Assembly: GCA_023053575.1 (NCBI GenBank)
Contig: JAKZAP010000007.1
Span: 12,491,508-12,555,507 of the forward strand
Direction: 5' to 3'
DNA length: 64,000 nt
DNA from: Branchinecta lynchi
Lineage: Eukaryota > Arthropoda > Branchiopoda > Anostraca > Branchinectidae
The notes under the pieces were generated by a model. It did not search any database. It was given only the letters and a program-made list of their open reading frames with translations, and had not been told where the DNA came from. Of the stretch, positions 10,268 through 22,803 are shown one piece after another (positions within the stretch are counted from its first letter, which is position 1; the number at the start of each line of letters is the position of its first letter). The position numbers and the translations under genes were made by a program.

Positions 10268-11046
10268 CTTAAAATGCATTTTTTTTGTTCACCTGTGAGT
10301 TGATGAAAACTGGCTAACTCCTCGCTGAAGCCGGGCTCACGAGCAGGTTCTGGTTAGTTCGCACCTGTGAGATAAAACCGGACACTGGTTAGTTCAAAAA
10401 CGGGTTATAAGACTGGTGAGAAGTCACCGGTGGATGCAAAAACGGCTTATAAGAAAAAACGGAGACCACAGGTGAGAACTCCCATGACAAAGAACGCAGC
10501 TTATGAACCAGCTATTAACAACATACACCATTACCCTTTTTCTCCTCATTCTCATAAGCAAAATCACTGGTCACAACAAGGTCACAAGACTCCCAAACAA
10601 ACACCAAAAGTATTAAATATTTTACTCTATCCACTGGTTGATGGCAATATTTTCAATCTATCCCGTCAAAACCAGCAGAGAGCATGAAAGTCAAACGACA
10701 GAATTAGCAAAGCGCGTAAATTTTAAATTTGTATTTAGATGCAATGGATGAAAGGAATCCGAAGGGGATCCGGAGTGAGCCAAGTGCCAGTCATGGAAGG
10801 AAGGAAGGACACAGAAGGGAACTTGAACCGCTTGGATTGGGTAAGCTCTTGCACGTGGTGGATTCAAGTCCAGACCTGGTCCAGACTGGCTTGCTCTGAG
10901 CTTGCTAGTAAGTATTTAATCATGAGTAAACCAAACAAGGTATTTAACTCTATATACTAAACTAAAACTACATGACATCAAAAATAAAACACTAATCTAA
11001 TCATAAAGTCTCGACTGAAGAAAAGTGATGACGCAACCAATGATCA
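10268..11046. other. Region without recognisable gene
   Basis: Near 10320-10440 there are several imperfect repeats of CACCGGTGA/CTGGTTAGTTCGCACC type, which share CACCGGTG with the foldback termini. The two short open frames here do not resemble known proteins. Confidence 0.4.
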
Positions 11047-11050
11047 CCAA

Positions 11051-11437
11051 CTACGAAATTTCTAATCTCCTAGTTCTTTTAAAAAAAACAATAACAAGTT
11101 TTCTAACATACTTATTACTCACTGCTAAATTCAGACTAAAAGGAAAGCTAAGACCTAGTTGAGATAAACACAAATACAAGAATATTCGCTGAGTGTAATA
11201 TAAAGGACATTCAAATAAAAGATGGCTGCAAGTTTCAGGAATTTGGCAACAATAACACAAGCTAGAAGGAGCTTTTCCAATTCTATGCAGGAAACTATTA
11301 AGACGACAATGGCCGGTAATAAACTGTGTCAACTGGTATTTTGGTTCAAAAGAAGAAGCAGCAATTAAATCATTTGTACTTGAAAAGAAACGGCTTGGCC
11401 AGTAGCTAACTGAATTTTGAAAATCACTATACCACAT
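11051..11437 (-). pseudogene. Non-LTR retrotransposon fragment, C-terminal zinc-knuckle-like region
   Basis: A 128-codon minus-strand frame contains LTQFITGHCRLNSFLHRIG, then CYCCQIPETCSHLLFECPLY. The order 'L.TGH..L...LHR.G.....C..C...ET..HLLFECP' is characteristic of the region after RNase H in I/Jockey/R1-type LINEs. The 5' part of the element is absent and no intact polymerase is nearby, so it is a truncated copy. Confidence 0.82.
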
Positions 11438-11494
11438 TTCATATAACTTAGATTTTAGAAACTGACGGTTTAAAAAAAACTCACTGTGTCTTAG

Positions 11495-11662
11495 GATTTT
11501 TTAAATAAATTCGTTAAAAATCAGGCTGTGACGATACGAAGTTTAATGGCGCTAGAAATTCATCTATGATCAAAACCCTTGAAATAAAAACAATTTATAC
11601 TCTATGCTCATCGAGATCACGAAAATGTATATTTTTTTAAAATTGTTGGTTGTGCTTTAAAG
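11495..11662 (+). repeat. 170-bp dispersed repeat, left copy
   Basis: Shares a long stretch (AAATCAGGCTGTGACGAT, GGCGCTAGAAATTCATC, ATGCTCATCGAGATCACG) with 16803-16971 in the same orientation. The two copies bracket the region with the 3.7-kb TIR element. Confidence 0.85.
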
Positions 11663-12078
11663 GGATTTGGCATGTTTATGGTTCCCCTTTCTGTATCGAA
11701 TTTGCTAATTCCTCCTGTTTTAGTCCGAATCGATTTCAACGCATCTGGTCCGTCCCTTCGTAAATTCGGGGATTTAACCTATTTACTTGGTCTCATTCGT
11801 CACTGAATTCGGTAGTTCACCCGACTTTTCTCAAGTCCATATCTGTTCTATCGCATTCGGTCAGTCCATTTCATAATTCGCATTTGGTTCAGATTCATGA
11901 CCGAATTCGGATAATTCATCCAACTTTTGTTCAGCCCGCATCGGTTTCGCCGCATTCAGTCCGTCCCTGCGTAAATTTGGTCATTTAACCTGTTTAGTTG
12001 GTCTCGTTCTTTACTGAATTCGGTAATACGGTCGCATTCGGTCAGTCCATTTCATAATTAAATGCGGTGTGATTCATT

Positions 12079-15000
12079 GTGTTGCGAGAGCAACACTTTG
12101 GTTTTGTCCTCGTTTTTTTTTTTTTTTTTTTTTTTTTTTCCTATGACTCCGATTTGATTTTATTCCTGGTAACTGAGAAGGGTCTAACCTTTGCGGTTTT
12201 TACGGAAAGTGTGGACCTTAGGCCGGATGGATGAATATGACATTACATTTTGGAAAGCTCCGTAGAACTCTTGCCTGGGGCCAATAAGGATGGTTTTTGC
12301 TTGTCCTCGAGCCAGAGCCTACGGTCTGCGAAGTGAAGTGGAGTTGTATAGCCTATGTCAGAGAGGACTATCTGAAGTTGTGTAGCGAACCTTTTGTTTC
12401 ATCAAACCATGTTTCTGCTTTCGAGTGGAAAGCTCCGTTCTAGTACGCAAGCAGGCAGGCACCAGTTTCAAATTGAAGATGGACTAAAATCTATAAGTGT
12501 TAAATATATGCGGCAGTTAGCCGGCCCCACAGCCAACATATCTTCTTTGAGTGATAAATAGAAAAATCTACAGAGACAAAAAAGTGGCTTTTTCCCACGG
12601 GTCCGAAAGTGCTGCCATCTATTGTTTCTGTCCATGTCTGCGACGATTTCAGCTGAGTTTATAATTTTTTTTTTTTGCACTTTGGTTTGTGGTAGAGTAA
12701 CGGTATCAGATGTGCCTCTTAAACTTTAAAAGTTCTCTCATTGCTAAAGAAACTAGAGCTTATCCTTTGCTCCTTTCTAAGTCGTGACGTTAGAAAGTTG
12801 GCCTACGGCAAAAAAGTCAACTTTTGAACTAAGACAGGTAGAACTTTTTTTTCGACGGCAATCGATAGCCATTGATGAGCTGATCAAAGTATATGCCATC
12901 CATTTTTTGGTACAAAAATTCCTTCGTGAGATACACCAGTTTGAAAATTTCAAAGGGGTTGACAACTTCATAGTAAGGTACATTGAAAACAAAAATAGGC
13001 GATACCAGTTATGATACATATAGGGGACTTTTAAGCAACAGTCGACTGTTAGCCCATAATAATCTTCGGTAATGAGGGGTTTGCAGCTTTTGCTAGTTGG
13101 TATACCTGTTATTTGTTTCCGGTGTATTCGATGGTAAGAACAATTTGGTTCCCAATGGTAAGATATGCAAGGGACTTGTAAGTAATAATCGGCTGTTATG
13201 CTACAATCATCTTCTGCGATGATGGGTTTGCAGCTTTTGCTAGCTGGTGTACCCATTATTTGTTTCCGGTTAGCTTAATGTATATCACGGGAGAGGGACT
13301 TGTAAGTAGGAATCGGTTCACGAGGGGCTAGGAATTTTTGCAAATGGGTGCACATTGTAGTCGATTTCTATAAATCTGACGGTAAGAAAGTTTGTGTCGA
13401 TGGTCTATCAATGTCACCGAGGATTAACTGTTTACACAACGGATACAAACGAAAATGTAAAGCAATGAGGTAGTTTCATAATAATTAATAGTGTCATCTA
13501 TGGTATTTTAATCCTGAAAAGTTACGGATAGCTTTCTATTACCAACTAGATTATATAAGATATTGTTCCAAGTTTTCATCCGTCACGATGTCTACGATTG
13601 AAAAGGATAAAGTACAACTGACTGCAAAGTTAATTTAGTCCCTTCTTCCTACATATTTTGTTGTTGTTTTTACAACGCTGAAGAATACCTTTTGATCATA
13701 TGATTAATTTTTTTAGAACATCCCGTTTAAAAAGCTTATGCTATAATGATCTTCAGCGATGAGGGGCTTGCAACTTTTGATAGCTGGTATATCCATTATT
13801 TGTTTCCGGTGAATTTGATGTCAATCACGGGAGACGGACTTGTAAGTAAGAATCGGTTCACGAGGGGCTAGAAATTTTTGAAAATTGGTGCACATTGTAT
13901 TCGATTTCTGTAAATATGACAGTAAGAAAGTTTGTATCGATGGTCTATCGCTATAACCTAGGATTAACTGTTTACGCAACGGGTACAAACGATACGGTAA
14001 TGTAAAACAATAAGGTAATTTTGTAATAATTAAAAGTGTCATCTATGGTATTTTAATCCTGAAAAGTTACGGATAGCTTTATAATATCAACTAGATTATA
14101 TAAGATATTGTTCCAAGTTTTCATCCGTCACGATATCTACGATTGAAAAGGATAAAGTTCAACTTCGACGGCAATCGATAGCCGCTGATGAGCTGATCAA
14201 AGTATATGACATCCATTTTTTGGTACAAAAATTCCTTCATGAGATACAACAGTTTGAAAGTTTCAAGGGGTTGACAACTTCAGTAGTAAGGTACACACTG
14301 AAACCAAAAATAGGCGATACCAGTTGTGAGACATTTAGGGGACTTGTACGCGACAGGCGACTGTTAGCTCATAATATCTTCGGCAATGAGGGGTTTGCAG
14401 CTCTCGCTAGTTGGCGTACCTGTTATTTGATGAACAATTTGGTTCCCAAATGTAAAACATGCAAGGGACTTGTAAGTAATAATCGGCTGTTATGCTACAC
14501 AAATCTTCAGCGATGAGGGGTTTGCAACTTTTGCTAGTCGGTGTACCCATTATTTTTATCCGCTGAACTTGATGTCTATCACGGGAAAGGGACTTGTCAG
14601 TAGAATCGGTGCACGAGGGGCTAGAAATTTGTGCAAATTCTTGCACACTGTATTCGATTTATATAAATCTGACGGTAAGAAATTTTGTATCGTTGGTCTA
14701 TCGCTGTAACCTAGGATTTACTGTTAACGCAACGGGTACAAACGATACTGTAATGTAAAACAAGGTAGTTTCGTAATAATTAATAGTGTCATCTATGGTA
14801 TTTTAATCCTAAAAAGTTACGGATAGCTTTATAATACCAACTAGATTATATAGGATATTATTCCAAGTTTTCATCCGTCACGATGTCTACGATTGAAAAG
14901 GATAAAGTTCAACTGACTGCAAAGTCAATTTAGTCCCTTTTTCCGATATGCTTTTGTTGTGGTTAGGGCAATCGATAGCCCTTGAAGAGCTGATCAAAAC

Positions 15001-15813
15001 ATATGCCATCCATTTTTTGAACAAAAATCCTGCATGAGATAAACCAGTTTGAAAGTTTCAAGGGGTTGACAAATTCAGGAGTAAGGTACACACTGAAACC
15101 AAAAATAGGCGATACCAGTTGTGAGACAAATAAGGGACTTGTAAGCAACAGTCGACTGTTAGCTCATAATCATCTTCGGCAACGAGGAGTTTGCAGCTTT
15201 TGCTAGTTGGTATACCTGTTATTTGTCTCAGGTGTATTCGATGGTAAGAACAATTTTGTTCCCAATTGTAAGACATGCATGGGACTTGTAAGTAATAATC
15301 GGCTTTTATGCTATAATCATCTTCAGCGATGAGGGGCTTGCAACTTTTGATAGCTGGTGTATCCATTATTTGTTTCCGGTGAATTTGATATCAATCACGG
15401 GAGACGGACTTGTAAGTAAGATCGGTTCACGAGGGGCTAGAAATTTTTGAAAATTGGTGCACATTGTATTCGATTTCTGTAAATATGACAGTAAGAAAGT
15501 TTGTATCGATGGTCTATCGCTATAACCTAGGATTAACTGTTTACGCAACGGGTACAAACGATACGGTAATGTAAAACAATAAGGTAGTTTTGTAATAATT
15601 AATAGTGTCATCTATGGTATTTTAATCCTGAAACGTTACGGATAGCCTTCTTCCGATATTGTTTTGTTGTTGGTTTTACAACGCTAAAGAACAGCTTTTG
15701 ATTATGTGATTATTCTTTTTAGAACATACCGTTTTAAAAGCTTTGATAAGTTGACAATTTCAGCATTTAACCGACAGCGAAGAAACAAAACCAAAGTGTT
15801 GCTCTCGCAACAC
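12079..15813. mobile_element. 3.7-kb TIR element with internal repeats
   Basis: A 27-bp perfect inverted repeat bounds it (12079-12105 and 15787-15813), beginning GTGTTGCGAGAGCAACAC, itself a small hairpin. The inside is built of large diverged repeats. GGCAATCGATAGCC occurs at 12857, 14170 and 14967, each followed by GAGCTGATCAAA. AATCGGTTCACGAGGGGCTAG-like blocks start at 13311, 13851, 14604 and about 15419. GATGAGGGG(T/C)TTGCA recurs between them. Open frames on the minus strand repeat with the units and resemble no protein. It is probably a non-autonomous DNA transposon. Right of the end are more hairpins (GCCGGCGAAGCCGG, CGTTGCCCGGGCAACG) that could belong to it. Confidence 0.8.
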
Positions 15814-16802
15814 TTTAGCCGGCGAAGCCGGACAAAGGTTGCCGCAACACTTCACGTTGCCCGGGCAACGTAGGTCTAGTTTGGTTCTGATTCGTTACCG
15901 ACTTCGGTAATGCACCAGATTTTTTCTTTAGTACGTTTCTATTATTAGGTTTTGGTTGTCTTAGGTTGTTCTAACAAGAGTTTTTTATTTCTTTACGAAA
16001 TTCGGTTGTTATAACGCTCTCGATGTATTTTTTTAGTTTATTTTTCGCTATAGTGCGAATTCTTTAGTTGCTTCAACCCAGTTACTGAGTGCGGTAATTT
16101 AAGTGGCATTTATTTAGCTCTTGTTCTTTACCATTTACGGTAGCTTCAACTGTTTGCCATTCGGTTTTTACTTCTTGTGCAGTACTCAGGAATTAGCACA
16201 TATCTTGACGTGAAAACTAGCCTACTTTTGTGTGCTATAAATTCAAAACAAATGTAATTTGTATCTAATATACCCTGGATCGCCCCTTAAGTTTCACCAG
16301 ACAGCTCTGGGTTTAATAGGTAATCTTGGGATCGCAAAAAGCCACTTTTATCATGAGTGTTTCCACAAAATTTGACTGCGGCGCATTTCGCAGTCATTAC
16401 TAGTTGCACGCAGGGTGCGTCATTTAGTTGGAGTTTGAGACTTGGAATTTTGGGATGCTTGAACCACATTAAAAGCTAGAATTTGCATGAAAAGTAGTTA
16501 AATTTTGCCAGAAAGGCGGATTCGAAATATTTCGCCTGCGACGTCTTATTTACCATAGATATAACCGTTAGCAACGGTGTCGTTATGCAGCAAAGGCGTT
16601 TTTTGCGATTATTTCAAGTCCTGTTGGAAAAACTAGAAATCTCCTCCGAAGAGAAAAGGCTAGTGACGGCGCATCCATGAAAAAAAAAAAACAGAAGCGG
16701 AAAAGCATGAAAACACGCCAATTTTTCTCTTTAGACTTGTTTGTATATACTCTGCAACTTTTTACGTTGTAGCTTCATGAAGGCAACTAGCTGTGTATTA
16801 AG

Positions 16803-16971
16803 ATATTTTTTTAATAAATTCGTTACAAATCAGGCTGTGACGATGCGCAGTTTAATGGCGCTAGAAATTCATCTATGATCAAAAACCTTGAAATAAAAGC
16901 GATCTTATGCTCTATGCTCATTGAGATCACGAAAATGTATATTGGCTCAAAAGTGTTGGTTCTGCTTTAAA
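16803..16971 (+). repeat. 170-bp dispersed repeat, right copy
   Basis: Direct repeat of 11495-11662 with moderate divergence; both are preceded by TTTTTTAA(A)TAAATTCGTTA and followed by a TTGGTTNTGCTTTAAA phrase. Confidence 0.85.
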
Positions 16972-17099
16972 GAATTCATTTGTAAAACCCTTGAGGCAAA
17001 AATGACCATGGGACCTTGGGATCATGAATATACACCGTTTGTAAAAAATATTTTGTGTAATTTGCTGTTAAGATGAGTAGGCCTACTTTAAGGGAACGT

Positions 17100-18637
17100 C
17101 AATATGGAAAGTGACAATTTCCAAGCCAATCTTGTAAAGTCTATAATGTTCAAGCCATGTTTCATCGTCCTAGCACATCCGGAAGTACCTTAACGTACTC
17201 GCGATCACCGGAATTCTGGACACCCTCCAACTCCCCCACAGTGCCTGAATCCGATCCGGCTCTGTTACTGATGTATCTAGTGCTTTTGCTTGTTTTTCCC
17301 ACCAAGTTTCATACCCATCGGTCCACTGTAAGCGTGTCACAAATTTCCGGTTCACCCTCCTACCCCCCCCCCCCTCCCACACACACACACACACACACAT
17401 TCAATAGACATTTGACACATTTGAGACACGATGTCTTTCCACGTATTAAGTTTCATCTAGATCCGATTAGCCGGTCGAAAGTTATGCATACCTCAAGATT
17501 CCCCTCCTTCACCCCCCGCCCCGCGATGGTCGGATCGAGGAAGTGACTATTTCTAAGCCAATCTCGTAAAGTCTCTAATTTTTAAGCCAAGTTTCATCGT
17601 CGTAGGACATCTCGAAGTGCCTTAACTTGCGATCAACGGAATTCCGGACCCCTCCCTCCCGACTTGCTTCACAGTGCCCGAATCCGGTCCGGTTCTATCA
17701 CTGACGTATCCAGGGGTTGTGGTTGTTCTTTTCACCAAGTTTCATCCTGATCACTCCAGTCTAAGCGTGTAACAAGATTTCCGCTTCCCCCCTCCGACCC
17801 CTCAAATTCATAAAACACGATTCGGACTTGGAATGGGACATCCGGGACATTATGATCTGATCACCCGTTCGGAAGTTACACATACCTCAAGATTCCGGCT
17901 TCCCCCTCCCCACACGATGGTTGGATGGGAAAGTTGAATATTTCCAGGCTATGGTCGGCTCCCTGATTTGCCTGCAGTTATTAATGGAACTGATCTATAT
18001 AATTATTTTCATGAATTTTATTCTAAATATATAAATTGCCAAATATGTAGTCCCAGTATAAAACACTGCCAAGTTTCCTTGTCCTGGCACACCTGGATGT
18101 AACTTAACTCTGGAGCACTGGAATTCCGGAACCCCCCTCCAACTCCCTCACAGTGCACGAATCCGGTCCGGTTCTGTCAATAATATACCTAGGGCTTGTG
18201 CTTATTCTTCTCACGAAGTTTTATCCTGACCTTTCCACTCTAAGCGTGACACAAGATATTGGTTCCCCCTCCCGACTCCCCCCCCCCTCCACATTCGTCG
18301 GATTCGGTTCAGACCTGAAGTGAGACAACCGAGACATGACATTTTTCCAGATATCAATTTTCATTAAGATCCGATTACCTGTTCGAAAGGTATAGCATGT
18401 CCCTCAAATCCAGATTCCGCCGTCTCCTTCCCCCCACGATGGTCGGATAGGGCAAATGACTATTTCCAAGTTAGTTTGGTCGGGTCCGTGATATGCCTGA
18501 CAACTTTCATCGTCTTAGCACATCTGGAAGTAGCCTAACTCGAGAACAGTGGCCTGACTGACAAACCGACCGACAGACCAAACAGTGATCGGCATATGGC
18601 ACTTGAGCGGAGCTGCAGCCTGCAAGTGCTATAAAAA
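17100..18637 (+). mobile_element. Dispersed family B element, copy 2
   Basis: Same units as the copy at 23.2 kb: CCAAGTTTCATCnnC boxes, CCGATCACCCGTTC phrases near 17463, 17857 and 18370, GATGGTCGGATnGGG, and the terminal GACnGACnGAC run followed by ATGGCACTTGAGCGG...GCAAGTGCTATAAAA. The left end is diverged or truncated. An AT-rich insert of about 80 bp sits at 17986-18066. A (CA)n microsatellite occupies 17380-17399. Confidence 0.75.
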
Positions 18638-19165
18638 GAAAATGACTTGAATAGAATTTAACAATTCATTCTCCGGTCTGGATTCGTCTACTCGCTCAGA
18701 CGGGTTGTGAATTCTCAGGTCATTTTAGGCCGTACAAAAGCCTAGACCTAAACATGCCGACCTTCTTGCCCGTGGTGCCATCAGGTTATCCCCCGGCCGT
18801 CCTGTCAATATGGAACTTTGCATGCATTTGAATGTAAATCCGTTGTTTGTGTTTACTGCTACACATTCGGTGTCAATAGCACTTCAACCCGATGAACTTA
18901 CCCGATTTTATGTAATTCGTGTATGCGTTGATTACCAAGGTCTCGGGCTTTGGCTACACCTATCAGTGGCTTTGCACAAAATGTCGACGCTCCACTTTCA
19001 CTGGTTCAGGAATTCGGCATTTTCTGGTTAGTGGTAATACTGGTGCTAGTGATGAAGCTATGATATTTAATTTCTAGGACTAGGATTAAATAACACGGAA
19101 TTCATTACCCCGGAGCATTACCGGCTGCAAATGTGAAGGTATGTACTGTCTAGTCCTTCTACTAG
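18638..19165. other. Region without recognisable gene
   Basis: A short plus-strand phrase near 18736-18790 (KHADLLARGAI) recalls the end of a retroelement RNase H domain, but a stop lies a few codons upstream and nothing else of the domain is visible. Confidence 0.35.
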
Positions 19166-19173
19166 CCTGTCTG

Positions 19174-19348
19174 CAGGCCCGTATCCAGGAGTTTATTTCG
19201 GGGGGGGGGGGGGGGTATTGACTGCTGGTCGGACAAAAAAGCAGAAAAAAGACATATATCAGAGGGAAAAGCCTATAAAAAGAATTATTTTTGTATGTTT
19301 CGGGGGGGGGGGGGGTCAACCCCCTAGCCCCCCCTGGATACGGCCTTG
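19174..19348. mobile_element. hAT-like MITE family 1, copy 2
   Basis: Same CAGGCCCGTATCCAGG / CCTGGATACGGCCTTG ends as 5576-5760 and the same interior with long G runs. Flanked by an exact 8-bp duplication CCTGTCTG (19166-19173, 19349-19356). Confidence 0.9.
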
Positions 19349-19409
19349 CCTGTCTGACTACTTTATTTTCGATTCACGCACGATGGATGACAAACATGAT
19401 TTCTACAGG

Positions 19410-19510
19410 CCTTCGTCGATATATTATAATTATAATGTATGTATTGTCGACGCAAAATTAGTCGGCTTGCCGCCGAATCAAGGTTTTAAATAAATAAACT
19501 GAACTGAACT
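19410..19510 (+). mobile_element. Retrotransposon 3' end with (CTGAA)n tail
   Basis: GGCTTGCCGCCGAATCAAGG followed by AAATAAATAAA and a short (CTGAA)n repeat is arranged like the polyadenylation end plus microsatellite tail of the other LINE fragments in this window. No coding part remains. Confidence 0.5.
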
Positions 19511-22205
19511 GAATTGATTGATATTGATCTTAACCCGAGCTTGAAGTCTATGCACTAACGATGGATGACGATGGTCGATGACGATGACGATGGATACGCT
19601 ATGTGAGATAACAAACAAAAACTGAATAGGCTTATGTGGTGCTCATCCGGATCCGGAATTGGACCCGGCTTAACTTAACCGGATTTTTTTCCGAGTAGAG
19701 CAGAAGCTAGATCTATCCCGGTCAAGGTCCCCCCTCCCCCCAAGCGTACGTCAGGTGAAGCATCATAGGGGGACTATATGATGATGATTTAATGTTGCAG
19801 AAAAGAAAAATAAGTTCACAAAAGAAGATCTACCCTAAAGCTCAAAACTAAAATTAAAATTATGTATAACATACCTTCTAGTGTAGTATGGTGGCGTATT
19901 CATGTTGATATATGTAAGAGTATTGAACTGACCTTTATTTGAGCAACTTCAGCAACACTCCATACCCCCCCCCCTTATGTTAACACTCATTCTCTAGTTG
20001 TTATGCATGCTTTTCCAGGCTATGCGTACACACGGATTCGATAAGACAGTTCAGACATGATCGTTTGAATGGAAGTCTAGCCTGCGAATGAACTTTTTTC
20101 TCAGCATAAACACAATAACATCATAAGCGGACATTACTGGGTAGTGTTAGCGGAAATGGTGTTATATCGGTAGACTAGCATATTTAGAATATAAGACAAA
20201 CTAATGGAAGAGTCTGAGGGTAGGAGTTACACCGGCTACCCAGGTAACGTGGCATTAGATCTTTCGTCCCCACAAACGCCCGTCACCTGGTAGACGACAT
20301 TTCCGACGGGATGGCAATTGTCTTGCTCTTCGGCAGCTGCGTTAAGTCTGGTTGGAAGTCCGTCTGTCCTTGATGAAAACACGTTATTTTCCTTTCTCCC
20401 TTTTCTTGTTTGTTGACCGGATTCCACCGGCAACTCAAGAACAGCCAACCTTCTAATCACCCAGGATTCTAAACTAAATGACCGGGCTCAAATGACGTTT
20501 TCCTAAAGAAATGTTCTGAGAAAACAGCGACTTTCAGTGTCAGAACCCCTGGAGCTTTTAGGGTCGTAAATTTAGCATTCTTTTGATACCTCTGGAAGCG
20601 TTAATAGGTATGCGATATATATTTAATGGGACTGCGCGATAATCTCCTTAATTCGCACTAGTCAATGACTAAGGTCCATAATGGATCTAAGATGACGCTC
20701 CTCTTTTTGGCATGGTAGAAAGAAGGCGCATCGGTACTTTGATTCCAACTTAACATATTCAACCGAGTCCAGGTCAAAGCTTCTCTTAGTATATAGTAGC
20801 GGTACTGCTAAGAGACGCTAAAGCGTCTCTTAGTAGTAGCGGTCTACTAAGATCATATAGTCCCTGTGCTATGGATGCGACAGTCTGATCTTAATATTTG
20901 CATATAATGTGGGATGTGTAGATGAACGGGTTAAGTCAATGACCATATCGAATTCCTTCTTCACACACGAGACGGGGTTCTTGATCTCCCGCATGTCGCG
21001 TTGGCATGTGCCATTCAGCATCTGTTACCCGAGCAGCGAGCCCGACAGGTGCTAATCACAGGTTGCATGTTTTTCGTCGTCGCATCTAGCGTCGAGTCTT
21101 ATAATGTGTACGAGCTTTTATGTCTGTCGTACATTCCCTTTTCGTTCTGCTTTTATATAGTATCTTGAGGTAATCACAGAAAAGGGCTCGTGGTTTTATT
21201 CAACGCATGGAGTCGAAGTATTCTACCAGTTTCAGTGCATAGATCATCTCCAATCAAAATCGCGATGAGCGTGGTGCCATCTAGTGGCACGATTCAGAAG
21301 CACCATTGGTAAGCTCAAAATAGATTGTAAAGTCCGGTCTTTACCTCCGGAACTTCCGGAATCTGGGCTTCCATATTATTCTTTGACGTCTTCTGTAAAT
21401 TGCACCTGGAATATGAACCGGTCCAAACGTATATCAAAATAATCCGGAAAAAAGGGGCTTTTGGACTTCCAGATTTCCGGAATTTTGAAGTGTCACAGAA
21501 GAAATTAAAAAAAAATCTCGAAAGATCTGGGAACCCAGATTCCGGAAGGTGAAGATTAATTTAACAAGAAAATCAAAGAGAAAGAAATATATTTGGTCCA
21601 TACATGAATAAAAAGCAAAACAGACACAGTGTGTACATTACTCTCAGCAATTTGTTTCTGGGGGTCTGTTTCATTCCTGCCTAAAATTTTCCATGTTTTC
21701 GAGAAGAAATGGTGTCCAGTAAGCTAGAGCATGCAGTCTGCCGTACTGAACAATGCGATTGGGATTGCTTCGTTGTGACGTTGTCATAAACGGTTGATTC
21801 CCGTTATCTTAGTTGGGAATAATGTTGTTGTTTTTTTACAAAAAGAAAAGGTACAGTAGTGTTTAAAACAGAGATGGACGAATCCGACTATGAAAGGGTT
21901 CGAATCACAAGTCACGGCTAGGTCCGAATCTGAATATACCATTTCATACTGAGGGTTCCAGTCCGGAATCGAGCCCGACCTTCAAAAATAACAAAACATA
22001 GAATATAGTTTGAAACTCAGAGGTGACAAAACCACTGATATCTAAGGTAAATAACGTGATAGATTACTGGGGATGGTTGGTGGTGGAGACAAAAAGTTGG
22101 ATTGCCTAAGCACACTGTGTAAAAATTTGGAAAACGGAAACTGGAAGGATGTAGACTAGACATTTTAGGGGGTTCGTAAGAATGAGGATCTGTGGCTCGA
22201 GTAAC
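19511..22205. other. Long region without recognisable gene
   Basis: Holds a GATGACGATG-rich simple repeat (about 19556-19600), a poly-C run near 19965, and the tight palindrome at 20808-20833. No exon-like frame or RNA gene was recognised. A 74-codon minus-strand frame at 20236-20460 has no similarity I know. Confidence 0.4.
20808..20833. repeat. 12-bp palindrome with 2-nt centre
   Basis: CTAAGAGACGCT, AA, AGCGTCTCTTAG: perfect arms. Further TAGTAGCGGT and TCTTAGTA repeats surround it. It could be the centre of a small inverted-repeat element whose limits I cannot define. Confidence 0.7.
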
Positions 22206-22209
22206 TCGA

Positions 22210-22803
22210 GTATGTCGCATGACGTAGAATTTTGTGCGAAATCGCAGCAGTGTGAACCAAAGGTAACCCATGGTTCACACTGCTGCGATTTCGCGCAAAA
22301 TGTTGCGTCATGCGACATACGACACAAATCGTGCGACAAGCAATGCAGAACTCTGCGTTTTGTCGCAGTTTCGGATGCGCTGAAATATTTCAACTGATCC
22401 GACATAACGTATACGATTATCGAGGGAAAGAAAAGAAAAAACAAAGACTAGTTAATTCCCAAGTCTAAAAATTGCTCTACCTTGATCTGACTGTAATCCT
22501 AGGATGGCTGAATACAAAATACCTTCTTAATAAACTTATATTAACCAGTTTTGAACAAGATGACATATGGGGTTTGACTGAAATTTTTCTAATGATGGGT
22601 GGTATTCACATGGGTAATCTCCCAGCATCTTCAGACTCTGTTTCCTCAAGGGTTTCTTTGTCCTTTTGCAGAATAATCTCGTCGAAAAATTTCGTTCTCC
22701 ATTTGCGTCTGCGTGGTAGTGGGAACGTCCATGCGATTCTGTCGCACGCCGGAACATCAAAGAAAAAATCGTGTCGCATACGAAGCAGCAGTGTGAACCT
22801 AGG
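22210..22803. mobile_element. Small TIR element(s), 'GGTTCACACTGCTGC' family
   Basis: GGTTCACACTGCTGC near 22272 and its complement ending at about 22798 suggest one element of ~530 bp with GCGACA-rich subterminal sequence. Immediately left, 22210-22259 is an inverted copy of 22271-22320 (about 46 of 50 positions), which forms a long hairpin and looks like the abutting end of a second copy or a duplicated end. Confidence 0.65.

Noticed and set aside
12777..15611. Several minus-strand frames of 60-160 codons
   Set aside because: They repeat with the internal units of the TIR element, carry stops at different places in each unit, and resemble no transposase.
18736..19031. Possible retroelement RNase H end (KHADLLARGAI)
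   Set aside because: Only one short phrase fits, a stop lies just upstream, and no other part of such an element is near.
20236..20460. 74-codon minus-strand frame as a possible exon
   Set aside because: No similarity recognised and no convincing splice sites at both ends.
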